Shown here piece by piece: positions 18,521-26,321 of a stretch of 64,000 nt of DNA. Every line of letters starts with the position of its first letter. Position 1 is the stretch's first letter. The position numbers were made by a program, and so were the translations under genes. The notes beneath the pieces were generated by a model, which made no database searches, was not told the DNA's origin, and was given only the letters and a program-made list of their open reading frames with translations. Origin of the DNA: Tissierella praeacuta DSM 18095 (lineage in GTDB: Bacteria > Bacillota > Clostridia > Tissierellales > Tissierellaceae); contig NZ_FQTY01000009.1 in assembly GCF_900128955.1 (NCBI RefSeq), forward strand, positions 19,721 through 83,720, in the 5' to 3' direction.

Positions 18521-18718
18521 ATGGACATAGGAGCATTATCAATGGATCTTAATCAAATGAATGTAGCCCAACAATCTAGTGTTTCAGTCATGAAACTGGC
18601 GATGAATACGGTAGAATTACAAGCTTTAGATTTAACTAAAATGTTAGAATTGAATACAAAAATAATGGAGCAGTCCATTAATCCTCATTTAGGAAAAACT
18701 ATAGATATTAAATTATAA
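18521..18718 (+). CDS. YjfB family small motility-associated protein
   Basis: A 65-aa protein of the YjfB type (MDIGALSMDLNQMNVAQQSS, then AMNTVELQALDLTKML). The family is found in flagellated Firmicutes and is often controlled by motility sigma factors, but its function is unknown. It has a strong RBS (AAAGGAGG) 9-12 nt upstream. I found no good sigma-D match directly upstream, so it may be read through from the glycan genes or have a weak promoter. Confidence 0.8.
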   Translation: MDIGALSMDLNQMNVAQQSSVSVMKLAMNTVELQALDLTKMLELNTKIMEQSINPHLGKTIDIKL

Positions 18719-18753
18719 TCTATTATAGAACATTAATATAAAAGACAATATTT

Positions 18754-18784
18754 TTGTCATAAATTATGAAGATTATGTTATAAT
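18754..18784 (+). promoter_or_regulatory. Promoter candidate of the heptad-repeat gene
   Basis: TTGTCA at 18754-18759 and extended -10 TGTTATAAT at 18776-18784. The spacer is 19 nt, longer than ideal, which the extended -10 could offset. Confidence 0.5.
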
Positions 18785-18807
18785 ATCTAAAAAAGGAGGC
18801 GATGCTG

Positions 18808-19161
18808 TTGGATGAGAAAGTATTTGATTTAATGGAAAAGATGTATATTGAATTTAGTAAAAGATTTGATAACATGGAAGAAGATATTAAAGATCTAAAA
18901 GGCGATGTGGGAAGTCTAAAGGCAGATGTAGGAAGCTTAAAGACAGATGTAGGAAGCTTAAAGACAGATGTAGGAAGCTTAAAGACGGATGTAGGAAGTC
19001 TAAAGACAGATGTAACAAAAATAAATACAAAAATCGAACATGATCTCATGCCTAAAATAACAGCATTATTTGATGGCTATAAGCAAAACGCCGATAAATT
19101 AGATAGAATTGAAAAAGAAGTATCTAAGCATGAAGAAATAATTTTGAGAAGGGTTAAGTAG
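18808..19161 (+). CDS. Heptad-repeat coiled-coil protein
   Basis: A 117-aa soluble protein. The N terminus (VFDLMEKMYIEFSKRFDNMEEDI) leads into consecutive 7-residue repeats of the form (A/T)DVGSLK, followed by IEHDLMPKITALFDGYKQNADKLDRIEKEVSKHEEII. This type, with variable repeat number, occurs widely in clostridia; its function is unknown. It should form a trimeric or dimeric coiled coil. ATG 18802 lies only 2 nt from AGGAGG, so TTG 18808 (8 nt spacing) is the likelier start. Confidence 0.75.
   Translation: MDEKVFDLMEKMYIEFSKRFDNMEEDIKDLKGDVGSLKADVGSLKTDVGSLKTDVGSLKTDVGSLKTDVTKINTKIEHDLMPKITALFDGYKQNADKLDRIEKEVSKHEEIILRRVK
18901..19014 (+). repeat. 21-bp tandem repeats, five copies and a part
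   Basis: Units at 18901, 18922, 18943, 18964 and 18985, plus a partial sixth. The third and fourth units are identical, and the others differ at a few positions. Each unit encodes one coiled-coil heptad, so gain or loss of a unit keeps frame. Confidence 0.92.
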
Positions 19162-19173
19162 AAATTTAGATAG

Positions 19174-19197
19174 AGGACAGAAATGTCCTTTTTTTTT
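19174..19197 (+). terminator. Intrinsic terminator
   Basis: AGGACA-GAAA-TGTCCT hairpin followed by T9. Confidence 0.88.
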
Positions 19198-19315
19198 AAC
19201 ATATAGTAGTTATTGAGAAACTTTTATTTTAATCGCATACGATGAGTTTTAAACTGAGGTTGGGATATTTAGTACAGTTTAGAACTAAAAAGATTGAGAA
19301 TGAATATGAATTATA

Positions 19316-19324
19316 TGATATAAT
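19316..19324 (+). promoter_or_regulatory. Extended -10 promoter candidate of the DUF62 gene
   Basis: TGATATAAT, with TTGAGA at 19294-19299 as a possible, widely spaced -35. It lies 41 nt upstream of the start codon. Confidence 0.45.
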
Positions 19325-19365
19325 GGACTGGAAGAATATTGAAATAAGTACAAGGAGGAATTTTT

Positions 19366-20331
19366 ATGTTAAAATCAAAAATGTACAGATTTACTAAATT
19401 AACAAGTTTATTTATTGCTTTTGTATTGGCCTTTTCAGCTATTAGTTTTTCCTTTGGAAATGAAGTTGAAGCATCTTCTAATGTTGATTCTAAAAAATCT
19501 GCATTAGTATTTTTAACGGATTTTGGTCTTAAAGATGGAGCAGTTTCTGCTATGAAAGGTGTTTCTTTTGGAGTTAGTCCTGAACTTAAAATGTTTGATT
19601 TAACTCATGATATACCAAGTTATGATATCTGGGAAGGAGCTTATAGATTTAAACAAACCTGCAGTTATTGGCCAAAGGGTACAGTATTTGTTGGAGTTGT
19701 AGATCCAGGTGTTGGTACAGAAAGAGCTTCCATAGTATTAAAAACTAAAGAGGGATATTATTTTGTAGGGCCAGATAATGGACTATTTGGATTAGTTGCA
19801 GAGGACATGGGCATTGAGGAAGTAAGAAGAATAGATGAAACTAAAAATAGACTTAAAGGCTCAGAAAAATCCTATACATTTCATGGAAGAGATATTTTTG
19901 CTTATGTAGGGGCAAGACTTGCATCAGGACAGCTTAAATTTGAAGATGTAGGACCAAAACTTGAAAGTAAAATAGTTACTATACCTTATCAAGAAGCAAC
20001 TATTAAAGATAATGCTGTAATGGGTAATATTCCAGTATTAGATATTCAATATGGAAATATTTGGTCAAATATTTCCGATGAGTTATTTGAGAAGTTAGAA
20101 CCAAAGTTTGGAGATATGTTTAAAGTTGAGATATTTAATGGAGATAAATTAGTATATCAAGGCAATATGCCATTTGTTGAAAGTTTTGGAGATGTAGATG
20201 AAGGCAAACCTATGATTTATTATAATAGTTTATTAAATGTTTCCACTGCTATAAATATGGGTAATTTTGCAGCACAATATAAAGTAAGTTCAGGTGCAGA
20301 TTGGACTATTAAGCTAACAAAAATAAAATAA
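19366..20331 (+). CDS. Exported DUF62 (SAM hydrolase/halogenase-fold) protein
   Basis: A 321-aa protein of the DUF62 family, whose studied members hydrolyse S-adenosylmethionine to adenosine and methionine or are chlorinases/fluorinases. Conserved motifs: FLTDFGLKDGAVSAMKG, VGVVDPGVGTERASIV, FVGPDNGLFG, TFHGRDIFA and the C-terminal beta barrel. Unusually it begins with a clear signal peptide: basic MLKSKMYRFTK, hydrophobic LFIAFVLAFSAISF, likely cleavage after VEA near residue 36. SAM is a cytoplasmic compound, so the substrate outside the cell is unclear. RBS AAGGAGG is upstream. A copy of its 3' end lies near 22.8 kb. Confidence 0.85.
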   Translation: MLKSKMYRFTKLTSLFIAFVLAFSAISFSFGNEVEASSNVDSKKSALVFLTDFGLKDGAVSAMKGVSFGVSPELKMFDLTHDIPSYDIWEGAYRFKQTCSYWPKGTVFVGVVDPGVGTERASIVLKTKEGYYFVGPDNGLFGLVAEDMGIEEVRRIDETKNRLKGSEKSYTFHGRDIFAYVGARLASGQLKFEDVGPKLESKIVTIPYQEATIKDNAVMGNIPVLDIQYGNIWSNISDELFEKLEPKFGDMFKVEIFNGDKLVYQGNMPFVESFGDVDEGKPMIYYNSLLNVSTAINMGNFAAQYKVSSGADWTIKLTKIK

Positions 20332-20336
20332 CAACT

Positions 20337-20372
20337 AACCCCTTTCTTTTTTATCAAAAAAGGAAGGGGTTT
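20337..20372 (+). terminator. Intrinsic terminator
   Basis: AACCCCTTTCTTTTTT, loop ATC, AAAAAAGGAAGGGGTTT. One bulge; strong GC foot. Confidence 0.82.
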
Positions 20373-20645
20373 ATATTTATGTATGGAATATAAATATATT
20401 TAAAACAATTTTTTGAAGTATGACATATTGATTTTGATTGAAAGATAATTTCAAAGTTCAAATATTGTGGTAAAATAAAAGATATAATTGATTTAAATTC
20501 ATTTAAATTCATTTAATTATAAAGAATTTCAAGATAATAAACTATATCAGATATAAAAAGCAGGAAAAGGATAAATAATAAATATAGGAATATAAGTAAG
20601 AAAAGAAGATAATTAAAAATAAAGAAGGAATTGGAGAGTGATTCT

Positions 20646-20945
20646 ATGTTTAAACCTTATGATTATGCTTTTCAAATAGAGGTAACAGTAAGGGCTATAT
20701 TTAACTGTAAAGAATACGAGCTTGGTGGCATAGCAGATGCTAATTTTATAGAAAAAAATCCCTTTATTGCCATAGCTATTGTACTAGGTAACTTTTATAA
20801 TAAGGTAGATGGAAGTTTTAAGGAAAGAATAGATGAATTTCTCAATAAATATTATTTGGAAATGGGGAAAAGTATATTGGAAATAGGAGAAGAAAAAATC
20901 AAAAATATAATGAAAGATTTTAATAATATAATAGCAACAATTTAA
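20646..20945 (+). CDS. Unknown 99-aa protein
   Basis: A small helical soluble protein (MFKPYDYAFQIEVTVRAIFN) with no motif that I recognise. TTG 20631 is in frame but only 1 nt from GAAGGAA; ATG 20646 follows GGAGAG at 7 nt and is preferred. It stands alone between the DUF62 terminator and pssA. Codon use resembles the neighbours, so it is probably expressed, but no function can be assigned. The 300-nt stretch before it is AT-rich and has only a short direct repeat of ATTTAAATTC (about 20490-20515). Confidence 0.6.
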   Translation: MFKPYDYAFQIEVTVRAIFNCKEYELGGIADANFIEKNPFIAIAIVLGNFYNKVDGSFKERIDEFLNKYYLEMGKSILEIGEEKIKNIMKDFNNIIATI

Positions 20946-21164
20946 AGATGTCTTAGTCAATAAGATATTAAAAATATTTAAACATAGATAAACTAAAAAA
21001 GAAAACATTTCATAAATTTGCCTATCTAATAACTCACTATCATCATTTCAATAAACACTTGAAAAAATTAGGACAAGATGGTATCATAATAAGATATTGT
21101 TTAATAATTGATTTTTAAAATTATAATAAGATAATTACCTTGTTTATTTTGAGGTAGTTACCTT

Positions 21165-21869
21165 ATGGATTATGAAAGAAGAGATGAAATGATAGGGTTT
21201 TATGATTATACGGTTATATTAACATACATAGGTTTGATGAGTTCTATTTTTGGAATGACCCAAGTCATTGATGGTAGATTTAGAACTGCTATATTATGTC
21301 TTGCCATATCAGGACTATGTGATATGTTTGATGGAAAGGTTGCTAGAACTAAGAAGGATCGAACCTCTGATCAGAAATTGTTTGGAATTCAAATTGATTC
21401 ATTAAGTGATGTTGTTTGTTTTGGTGTTTTTCCAGGAATGATAAGCTATGTGCTTGGTGTCCAAGGTGTTTTAGGTGGAATTATCATCGCTTATTATTGT
21501 GTTGCTGCCGTTATTAGATTAGGTTTTTTTAATGTTCTTGAAACTAATCGACAACAGCAGGAAGAAGGAGCTAATAAGTTTTATTTTGGTCTTCCTGTTA
21601 CATCAATTTCAATAATATTGCCTATGGTATTTCTTCTTGACTTTTTAATGCCTCAAGGAACAATTAAATATGTTTTAATGGTGACTCTTTGTATAGTTGG
21701 AACTTTGTTTATTACAAATTTTAAACTTAAAAAGCCAACAAACAAGCAATTTGCTTTAATGGTTATAATAGTTGCCTGTGCTGTAATTAATATACTTCTT
21801 TTTTCAGAATACCATATAAAGCATAGATTTATTAAGGAGGAGCCCCTAATAGAGCAAATATTAAAGTAG
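21165..21869 (+). CDS. pssA: CDP-diacylglycerol-serine O-phosphatidyltransferase
   Basis: A 234-aa integral membrane enzyme that makes phosphatidylserine from CDP-diacylglycerol and serine. The CDP-alcohol phosphatidyltransferase motif is present as CDMFDGKVARTKKDR...FGIQIDSLSDVV, with all catalytic Asp residues; the stretch after AR is longer than in the minimal motif, as usual for the Gram-positive PssA subgroup. About six hydrophobic segments follow. GAGGT lies 9 nt before the ATG. It is directly followed by psd (11 nt), so both steps to phosphatidylethanolamine are together. Confidence 0.9.
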   Translation: MDYERRDEMIGFYDYTVILTYIGLMSSIFGMTQVIDGRFRTAILCLAISGLCDMFDGKVARTKKDRTSDQKLFGIQIDSLSDVVCFGVFPGMISYVLGVQGVLGGIIIAYYCVAAVIRLGFFNVLETNRQQQEEGANKFYFGLPVTSISIILPMVFLLDFLMPQGTIKYVLMVTLCIVGTLFITNFKLKKPTNKQFALMVIIVACAVINILLFSEYHIKHRFIKEEPLIEQILK

Positions 21870-21880
21870 AGGTAGAGCTG

Positions 21881-22744
21881 ATGAAATGCGTAAATCGCAA
21901 TGGTATAATAATAAAACAAAATAAATCTCAAGATAGAGTACTAAGATTTTTATATAACAGTAAAATAGGAAGAATGATTTTAGTACAGCTTATTAAACCA
22001 AAATTTTCAATAATGATGGGAAAGGTACTTAATCATCCAGCTTCCAAAATATTGATTAAACCATTTATCAAAAAAAATAAGATTAATATGTCAGATTATG
22101 AAGTAGAGAAATATTCCTCATATAATGATTTTTTTATCAGAAAAATAAAGGCAGATATAAGAAAAATTGATCAAGAACCAGAGCATTTTATAGCACCATG
22201 TGACGGTAAACTCAGTGTATATAGTATTGATAAAAATAGTTGTTTTGTTATAAAGAATACTTCTTATACAATTGAAAGCTTATTAAGAAATAAGAAGCTC
22301 GCTGATAGATATGAAGGTGGTTTGCTTTTATTGTTTCGGTTAACAGTAGATGATTATCATAGATTTTGTTATATAGATGATGGAATCAAGAGTGAAAATC
22401 ATCATATTAGAGGTGTATTTCATACAGTAAATCCTATTGCTAATGAGATGTTTCCCATTTACAAAGAGAATACTCGAGAGTTTTCTATTTTGAAAAGTAA
22501 CAATTTTGGAGAATTACTTATTATGGAAGTAGGAGCATTACTTGTGGGAAAAATTGTAAATTACCATGAACAATCTAAAGTTAAGCGTGGTCAAGAGAAA
22601 GGCAGATTTGAATTTGGAGGTTCAACAATTGTTGTTTGTGTGGAGCAAGGAAGAGTTACTATAGATGAAGATATATTAGAGAACTCCAAAAATGAAATAG
22701 AAACGGTAGTGAAAATGGGAGAGAGAATAGGAAAAAAGGCTTAA
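21881..22744 (+). CDS. psd: Phosphatidylserine decarboxylase proenzyme
   Basis: A 287-aa protein that decarboxylates phosphatidylserine to phosphatidylethanolamine at the membrane. Seen: SYNDFFIRKIK near residue 80, IAPCDGKLSVY, LTVDDYHRFCY, GALLVGKIVNY, and the self-cleavage site FGGST near residue 245, whose Ser becomes the pyruvoyl cofactor. This matches the PSD-II-like subgroup of clostridia. RBS GAGGTAGAG is 6-7 nt upstream. It forms an operon with pssA. Confidence 0.93.
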   Translation: MKCVNRNGIIIKQNKSQDRVLRFLYNSKIGRMILVQLIKPKFSIMMGKVLNHPASKILIKPFIKKNKINMSDYEVEKYSSYNDFFIRKIKADIRKIDQEPEHFIAPCDGKLSVYSIDKNSCFVIKNTSYTIESLLRNKKLADRYEGGLLLLFRLTVDDYHRFCYIDDGIKSENHHIRGVFHTVNPIANEMFPIYKENTREFSILKSNNFGELLIMEVGALLVGKIVNYHEQSKVKRGQEKGRFEFGGSTIVVCVEQGRVTIDEDILENSKNEIETVVKMGERIGKKA

Positions 22745-22795
22745 TTTTCTTATTCAAAAGAAAAAGCTGATACTTTATTTAATAAGCATATATAA

Positions 22796-22871
22796 ATATG
22801 AAAACTTTATAACACAGTATAAAGTAAGCTCAGGTGCAGGTTGGACTATTAAGTTAACAAAAAAGAAATAA
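22796..22871 (+). pseudogene. Remnant of a second DUF62 gene (3' end only)
   Basis: About 75 bases align closely with the last part of the DUF62 gene (20256-20331). Both encode the ending QYKVSSGA(D/G)WTIKLTK(I/K)K followed by a stop. There is no upstream DUF62 sequence, start or RBS. Differences are scattered, so this is an old copy. It implies a past tandem duplication with loss of most of one copy. Confidence 0.8.
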
Positions 22872-22984
22872 AATAAGAGGATAGAAATATCCTTGAGTTT
22901 CATTTCTTTTTTTACTTTTCATGAAAATATATTTTAGTCTAATAAAAGTAATTCAACAAGTTAGTATCCTTGTTTTTCATTATA

Positions 22985-22993
22985 TGGTATAAT
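22985..22993 (+). promoter_or_regulatory. Extended -10 promoter candidate of yvyF
   Basis: TGGTATAAT, a perfect extended -10, only 18 nt before the start codon of the YvyF-like gene, so the leader would be very short. Confidence 0.5.
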
Positions 22994-23011
22994 TTAGCTG
23001 AGGTGTTTTTT

Positions 23012-23332
23012 ATGGCATATGAAATATGTAAAAGATGTGGTAAGATGTTTAAGAAAAATGGCAAATCTTATTGTGAAGATTGTCTTGAGAAAACTGAAAA
23101 AGAACATGATTTAATAATAGATTATGTTAGGAAATATCCTGATGCTACTATTTTAGATATTATAACAGAAACTGGAGTTACATTAAAAAGTATTAACTGT
23201 CTAGTAGAGGAAGGTTATGTTTCTTATGTAGAAAATAAATTGAAAAAAATAGATAATGAAAAGCTTTCTGAAGCCGTTGGTAAAATAGTAGGTACTAAGA
23301 GCAAATTCCATATAAGTAGAGATTTGGAATAA
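23012..23332 (+). CDS. yvyF: YvyF family flagellar-regulon protein
   Basis: A 106-aa protein of the flagellar operon protein family found as YvyF in Bacillus. N-terminal zinc knuckle CKRC...YCEDC (MAYEICKRCGKMFKKNGKSY), then a helix-turn-helix-like part (ILDIITETGVTLKSINCLVEEGYV). The frame is open back to 22970, but ATG 23012 with GAGGTG 6 nt upstream is the start. Its role is not firmly known; in Bacillus the gene lies beside flgM. Here it stands alone between psd and an aminopeptidase. Confidence 0.82.
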   Translation: MAYEICKRCGKMFKKNGKSYCEDCLEKTEKEHDLIIDYVRKYPDATILDIITETGVTLKSINCLVEEGYVSYVENKLKKIDNEKLSEAVGKIVGTKSKFHISRDLE

Positions 23333-23402
23333 AGTTAAGTAATATAGATGCCCAATATTAAGATTAAAATTATTTTAAAATATAAATAATGGGAGGATTA
23401 AA

Positions 23403-24830
23403 ATGTCTAATAAATCAGATGGAAAAAAGTTGCAAGAAAAACTAACTCACAAATGGAGAAATGTCTGGGATATCCTAGATAAAGTTGAAAAGGAAAAGGC
23501 TTTTGCTATAAATGAAGAATACAAAACCTTCTTGGATAAAAGCAAGACGGAAAGAGAAGGGGCAATGGAAATCATTAAAATAGCAAAAGAAAAAGGATAT
23601 ATATCAATAGATGAAATAAGAGAAAAAGGTATCAAACCAACTCCTGGAATGAAAATTTATGCAAATAATAAAGATAAGGCTGTTGCATTATTTGTATTAG
23701 GAAAAGAAAAGCTTGAAAAAGGAATGAATATAATTGGTTCACATTTAGATGCTCCAAGAATAGATTTAAAACAATTCCCACTTTATGAGGAATCAGATTT
23801 TGCATTATTTAAAACCCATTATTATGGCGGCATTAAAAAATATCAATGGGTAACATTACCACTAGCTTTACATGGAGTTGTAGTAAAGTCAGATGGAGAA
23901 AAAATTAATATTGTTATAGGGGAAGACGAAAATGATCCAGTGTTTTTTATAACAGATTTACTTCCTCATTTAGCTAAAGATCAAATGGCAAAGAAAATGG
24001 ATGAAGGAATTACGGGAGAAGGCTTAAATGTTTTAATTGGAAGTATTCCATATAAAGATGGAGAATTAAAGGAACGAGTTAAATTAAATGTACTAAATAT
24101 ACTTAACGAAAAATATGGAATAACAGAAGAAGATTTTACTACTGCAGAATTTGAAATAGTTCCTGCAGGTAAATCAAGAGATGTAGGTATAGATAGATCT
24201 ATGGTTGGAGGATATGGACAAGATGATAGAGTCTGTGTATTTACTTCCTTAAAAGCAATATTAGATGTAGAGCTTCCAAACAAAACAGCAGTCTCTTTAT
24301 TTGTAGATAAGGAAGAAATAGGAAGTGTAGGAAATACAAGTATGGAATCAATGTTCTTTGAAAATATGGTTTCAGAATTAATAGATCTTACAGAAGAAAA
24401 GTATTCCGAGCTTATGGTAAAAAGAGCATTAGCAAGTTCTTGTGTGCTTTCAGCTGATACATTGGCTGGATTTGATCCTAACTATCCTGAAGTTTTAGAT
24501 AAAAAGAATTCACCTTTCATAGGTAATGGAATAACCTTAGTAAAATATACTGGTGTTAGGGGAAAAGGTGGAAGTAATGATGCTAACTCTGAATATCTAG
24601 GTAAAATTAGAAAGATATTCAATGATAACAATATAGTATGGCAAATGGGAGAGTTAGGTAAGGTTGACCAAGGCGGCGGAGGAACTATTGCCTATATCCT
24701 TGCAAAATATGGAATGGAAGTAGTAGACTGTGGAGTACCTCTACTAAGTGTACACGCTCCCTATGAAATCGCAAGCAAGGCAGATGTATATATGACATAT
24801 AAAGGATATAATGTATTTTATAAAAATTGA
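23403..24830 (+). CDS. M18 family aminopeptidase
   Basis: A 475-aa cytosolic zinc aminopeptidase I. Metal-site motifs: GSHLDAPRIDL near 112 (His, Asp), GYGQDDRVCVF (Asp), VDKEEIGSVGN (Glu-Glu), and VPLLSVHAPYE near the C terminus (His). ADTLAGFDPNYPE is also typical. It removes N-terminal neutral or acidic residues from peptides, fitting the peptide-degrading gene set here. RBS GGGAGG lies 7 nt upstream. It ends at a 23-bp hairpin shared with the convergent gene. Confidence 0.94.
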   Translation: MSNKSDGKKLQEKLTHKWRNVWDILDKVEKEKAFAINEEYKTFLDKSKTEREGAMEIIKIAKEKGYISIDEIREKGIKPTPGMKIYANNKDKAVALFVLGKEKLEKGMNIIGSHLDAPRIDLKQFPLYEESDFALFKTHYYGGIKKYQWVTLPLALHGVVVKSDGEKINIVIGEDENDPVFFITDLLPHLAKDQMAKKMDEGITGEGLNVLIGSIPYKDGELKERVKLNVLNILNEKYGITEEDFTTAEFEIVPAGKSRDVGIDRSMVGGYGQDDRVCVFTSLKAILDVELPNKTAVSLFVDKEEIGSVGNTSMESMFFENMVSELIDLTEEKYSELMVKRALASSCVLSADTLAGFDPNYPEVLDKKNSPFIGNGITLVKYTGVRGKGGSNDANSEYLGKIRKIFNDNNIVWQMGELGKVDQGGGGTIAYILAKYGMEVVDCGVPLLSVHAPYEIASKADVYMTYKGYNVFYKN

Positions 24831-24886
24831 AATAAAGGGACAGGTTTTCCGTTGAAATTATGAAACGGAAAATCTGTCCCTTTATT
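24831..24886. terminator. Bidirectional terminator, 23-bp inverted repeat
   Basis: Arms 24831-24853 and 24864-24886 pair over 23 bases with a single G-U. The core is GGGACAG...CTGTCCC flanked by AATAAA/TTTATT. It sits between convergent genes. The length and core resemble dispersed palindromic repeats of clostridia. Confidence 0.85.
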
Positions 24887-24894
24887 ATATACTA

Positions 24895-25434
24895 TTACTC
24901 TTCATTTACCCAAGCGTCAAATTTCTCCATAGTTAATTTATAGGTTTCCTTTGATATTTCAGGTAGTTCTCCTAAAATTTTCTCTGCTTCCTTAAAGCCT
25001 TGTTCTATGGCAGATTTAAGGGTATCTGCTTTTGACTTATCTCCACCTGATAATGCTATTGCAAAATCTACCAATCTTTGACTTACTGCTTCTGCACCAA
25101 GAGAGCCATTAGGTCCAATTAACTCTTGTGCTTCTAATCTTGCAGTTTCATCTACTTCTACAATGTCATCTTTACCTAGTAGGTCAATGGTCTTTCCTTG
25201 GCGTCTAAGCATTTCTTGTACTAGTCGGATTAATTGAGCATGAGCCTCTTGGCTATCTCTTTTTAATTTAGTAATTGTATTTTTATCGTAAACATGAGAT
25301 GTCTTATTTTCTGTCTTTTCATAAATTGCTGCTGGAGTTTCTTTTACTTCAGATTTTACCTGAGTTTTTTCCACAGGCTTTACTTTTTCAGATTGAACTA
25401 TAGGCTTAGTTGGTTGTGTATTTTCAATTTTCAT
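24895..25434 (-). CDS. Unknown protein, DUF5610-like C terminus
   Basis: A 179-aa soluble protein. Residues ~1-50 are Pro/Lys/Thr-rich and disordered. Residues ~50-90 are helical (KLKRDSQEAHAQLIRLVQEML). The C-terminal ~80 residues (GAEAVSQRLVDFAIALSGGDKSKADTLKSAIEQGFKEAEKIL) resemble the DUF5610 type found in flagellated bacteria; the function is unknown. The start is one of three successive ATGs; the third (25434) is best spaced (6 nt) from AGAGGTG. It is transcribed away from the CBS gene. Confidence 0.7.
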   Translation of the reverse strand: MKIENTQPTKPIVQSEKVKPVEKTQVKSEVKETPAAIYEKTENKTSHVYDKNTITKLKRDSQEAHAQLIRLVQEMLRRQGKTIDLLGKDDIVEVDETARLEAQELIGPNGSLGAEAVSQRLVDFAIALSGGDKSKADTLKSAIEQGFKEAEKILGELPEISKETYKLTMEKFDAWVNEE

Positions 25435-25616
25435 CATCATCACCTCTACTATATTTATCGACATATTCTGGAAAAAATTAACTACCCAATGATTTTTATA
25501 TTAGATAAAAGGAGTCTAGGTATAGATAATATTCCTTAGAAAATAGTACATGGAAGAAGAATAATAGAATAAATGGGTAAATATCAAATAATAAAATTTG
25601 AAAGGAGGATAAGACT

Positions 25617-25997
25617 ATGAAAGTTAGAGAGATAATGAAATCACCGGTAATATCGGTTAAACCTAGTGATACTATCAGTAGGGTATTAGAAATAATGAAA
25701 AATGAAAATGTAAATGGTACACCTATTGTTGATGAAGGAAATCACTTAATGGGAATAATAGTTAAGGCAGATATTTATCGTTTTTTAATGGAACCAGGAC
25801 ATTATGAAAGTTGTCCTGTAGAATGGGTAATGATTAAAAAGGTTATAAAAGCTCATGTAGAAGAAGATATATTAGAGGTAGCTAAGCGATTGAGAAACCA
25901 TGATATTATAGCTTTACCAGTATTAGATAATGATGTTGTTGTAGGAATTGTTTCAATAGAGGATTTTATTGATTATTATATTAGGAATAGTAAATAA
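25617..25997 (+). CDS. Two-CBS-domain protein
   Basis: A 126-aa protein made of a single CBS pair: VREIMKSPVISVKPSDTISRVLEIM...GTPIVDEGNHLMGIIVKADI (first) and WVMIKKVIKAHVEEDILEVAKRL...ALPVLDNDVVVGIVSIEDFI (second). CBS pairs bind adenosyl compounds (AMP, ATP, SAM) and act as sensors. No catalytic domain is attached, and the partner is unknown. RBS AAAGGAGG lies upstream. It ends in a convergent terminator with the CheX remnant. Confidence 0.9.
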   Translation: MKVREIMKSPVISVKPSDTISRVLEIMKNENVNGTPIVDEGNHLMGIIVKADIYRFLMEPGHYESCPVEWVMIKKVIKAHVEEDILEVAKRLRNHDIIALPVLDNDVVVGIVSIEDFIDYYIRNSK

Positions 25998-26045
25998 GAA
26001 AGAATAATTGAGCAATAGAACATATTGATAGGGAGGTTTTAAAAT

Positions 26046-26086
26046 ATTAAGATAAAGGGGATAAATCTATGCCCCTTTATCTTAAT
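26046..26086. terminator. Bidirectional terminator
   Basis: ATTAAGATAAAGGGG (26046-26060) pairs perfectly with CCCCTTTATCTTAAT (26072-26086). It overlaps the stop codon of the CheX fragment on the other strand. Confidence 0.8.
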
Positions 26087-26291
26087 TGATTGATATAATT
26101 ACTTCTATTGGTATATTATCTACTAAAATCTCTACGCATAAAACTTTAGATGTGTTGAAGGCTGTTCTGATATTTTCTCCATACATAAGAGTTGGAGTTG
26201 AAATATTCATATTAATATTCATATTAGAAAATTCAATGCTGGCATTGGCTGTAAGCATATTAGACAGTTCAGATAATGCACTTTGTGCCAT
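26082..26291 (-). pseudogene. cheX: CheX chemotaxis phosphatase, truncated
   Basis: The 69-aa frame (MAQSALSELSNMLTANASIEF, then NISTPTLMYGENI) matches the second half of CheX, a CheY-P phosphatase of ~150 aa. It carries the helix with E and N in the SALSELSNM motif that forms the active site (family: E-x2-N). The first half, including the GxVxLSM and MMGG regions, is missing; a stop lies two codons upstream of the ATG and there is no real RBS. It is either a decayed gene or a half-domain peptide. I favour decay. Confidence 0.68.
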
Positions 26292-26321
26292 ACCCTAAGA
26301 AATAGATTTAATAGTTTTTTA

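Noticed and set aside
18901..19014. CRISPR-like repeat array
   Set aside because: Repeats are contiguous 21-mers with no spacers and are in frame in a coding gene.
18723..19049. Minus-strand frame with repeated LPTSVFK units
   Set aside because: It is the mirror of the in-frame heptad repeats of the + strand gene; no RBS, and the pattern follows from the repeat DNA.
20490..20515. Short ATTTAAATTC direct repeat as a regulator site
   Set aside because: Low complexity in an AT-rich gap, with no promoter nearby that would give it meaning.
26086..26298. Plus-strand frame opposite the CheX fragment
   Set aside because: The minus strand encodes a recognisable CheX half; the plus frame has no RBS or known motif.
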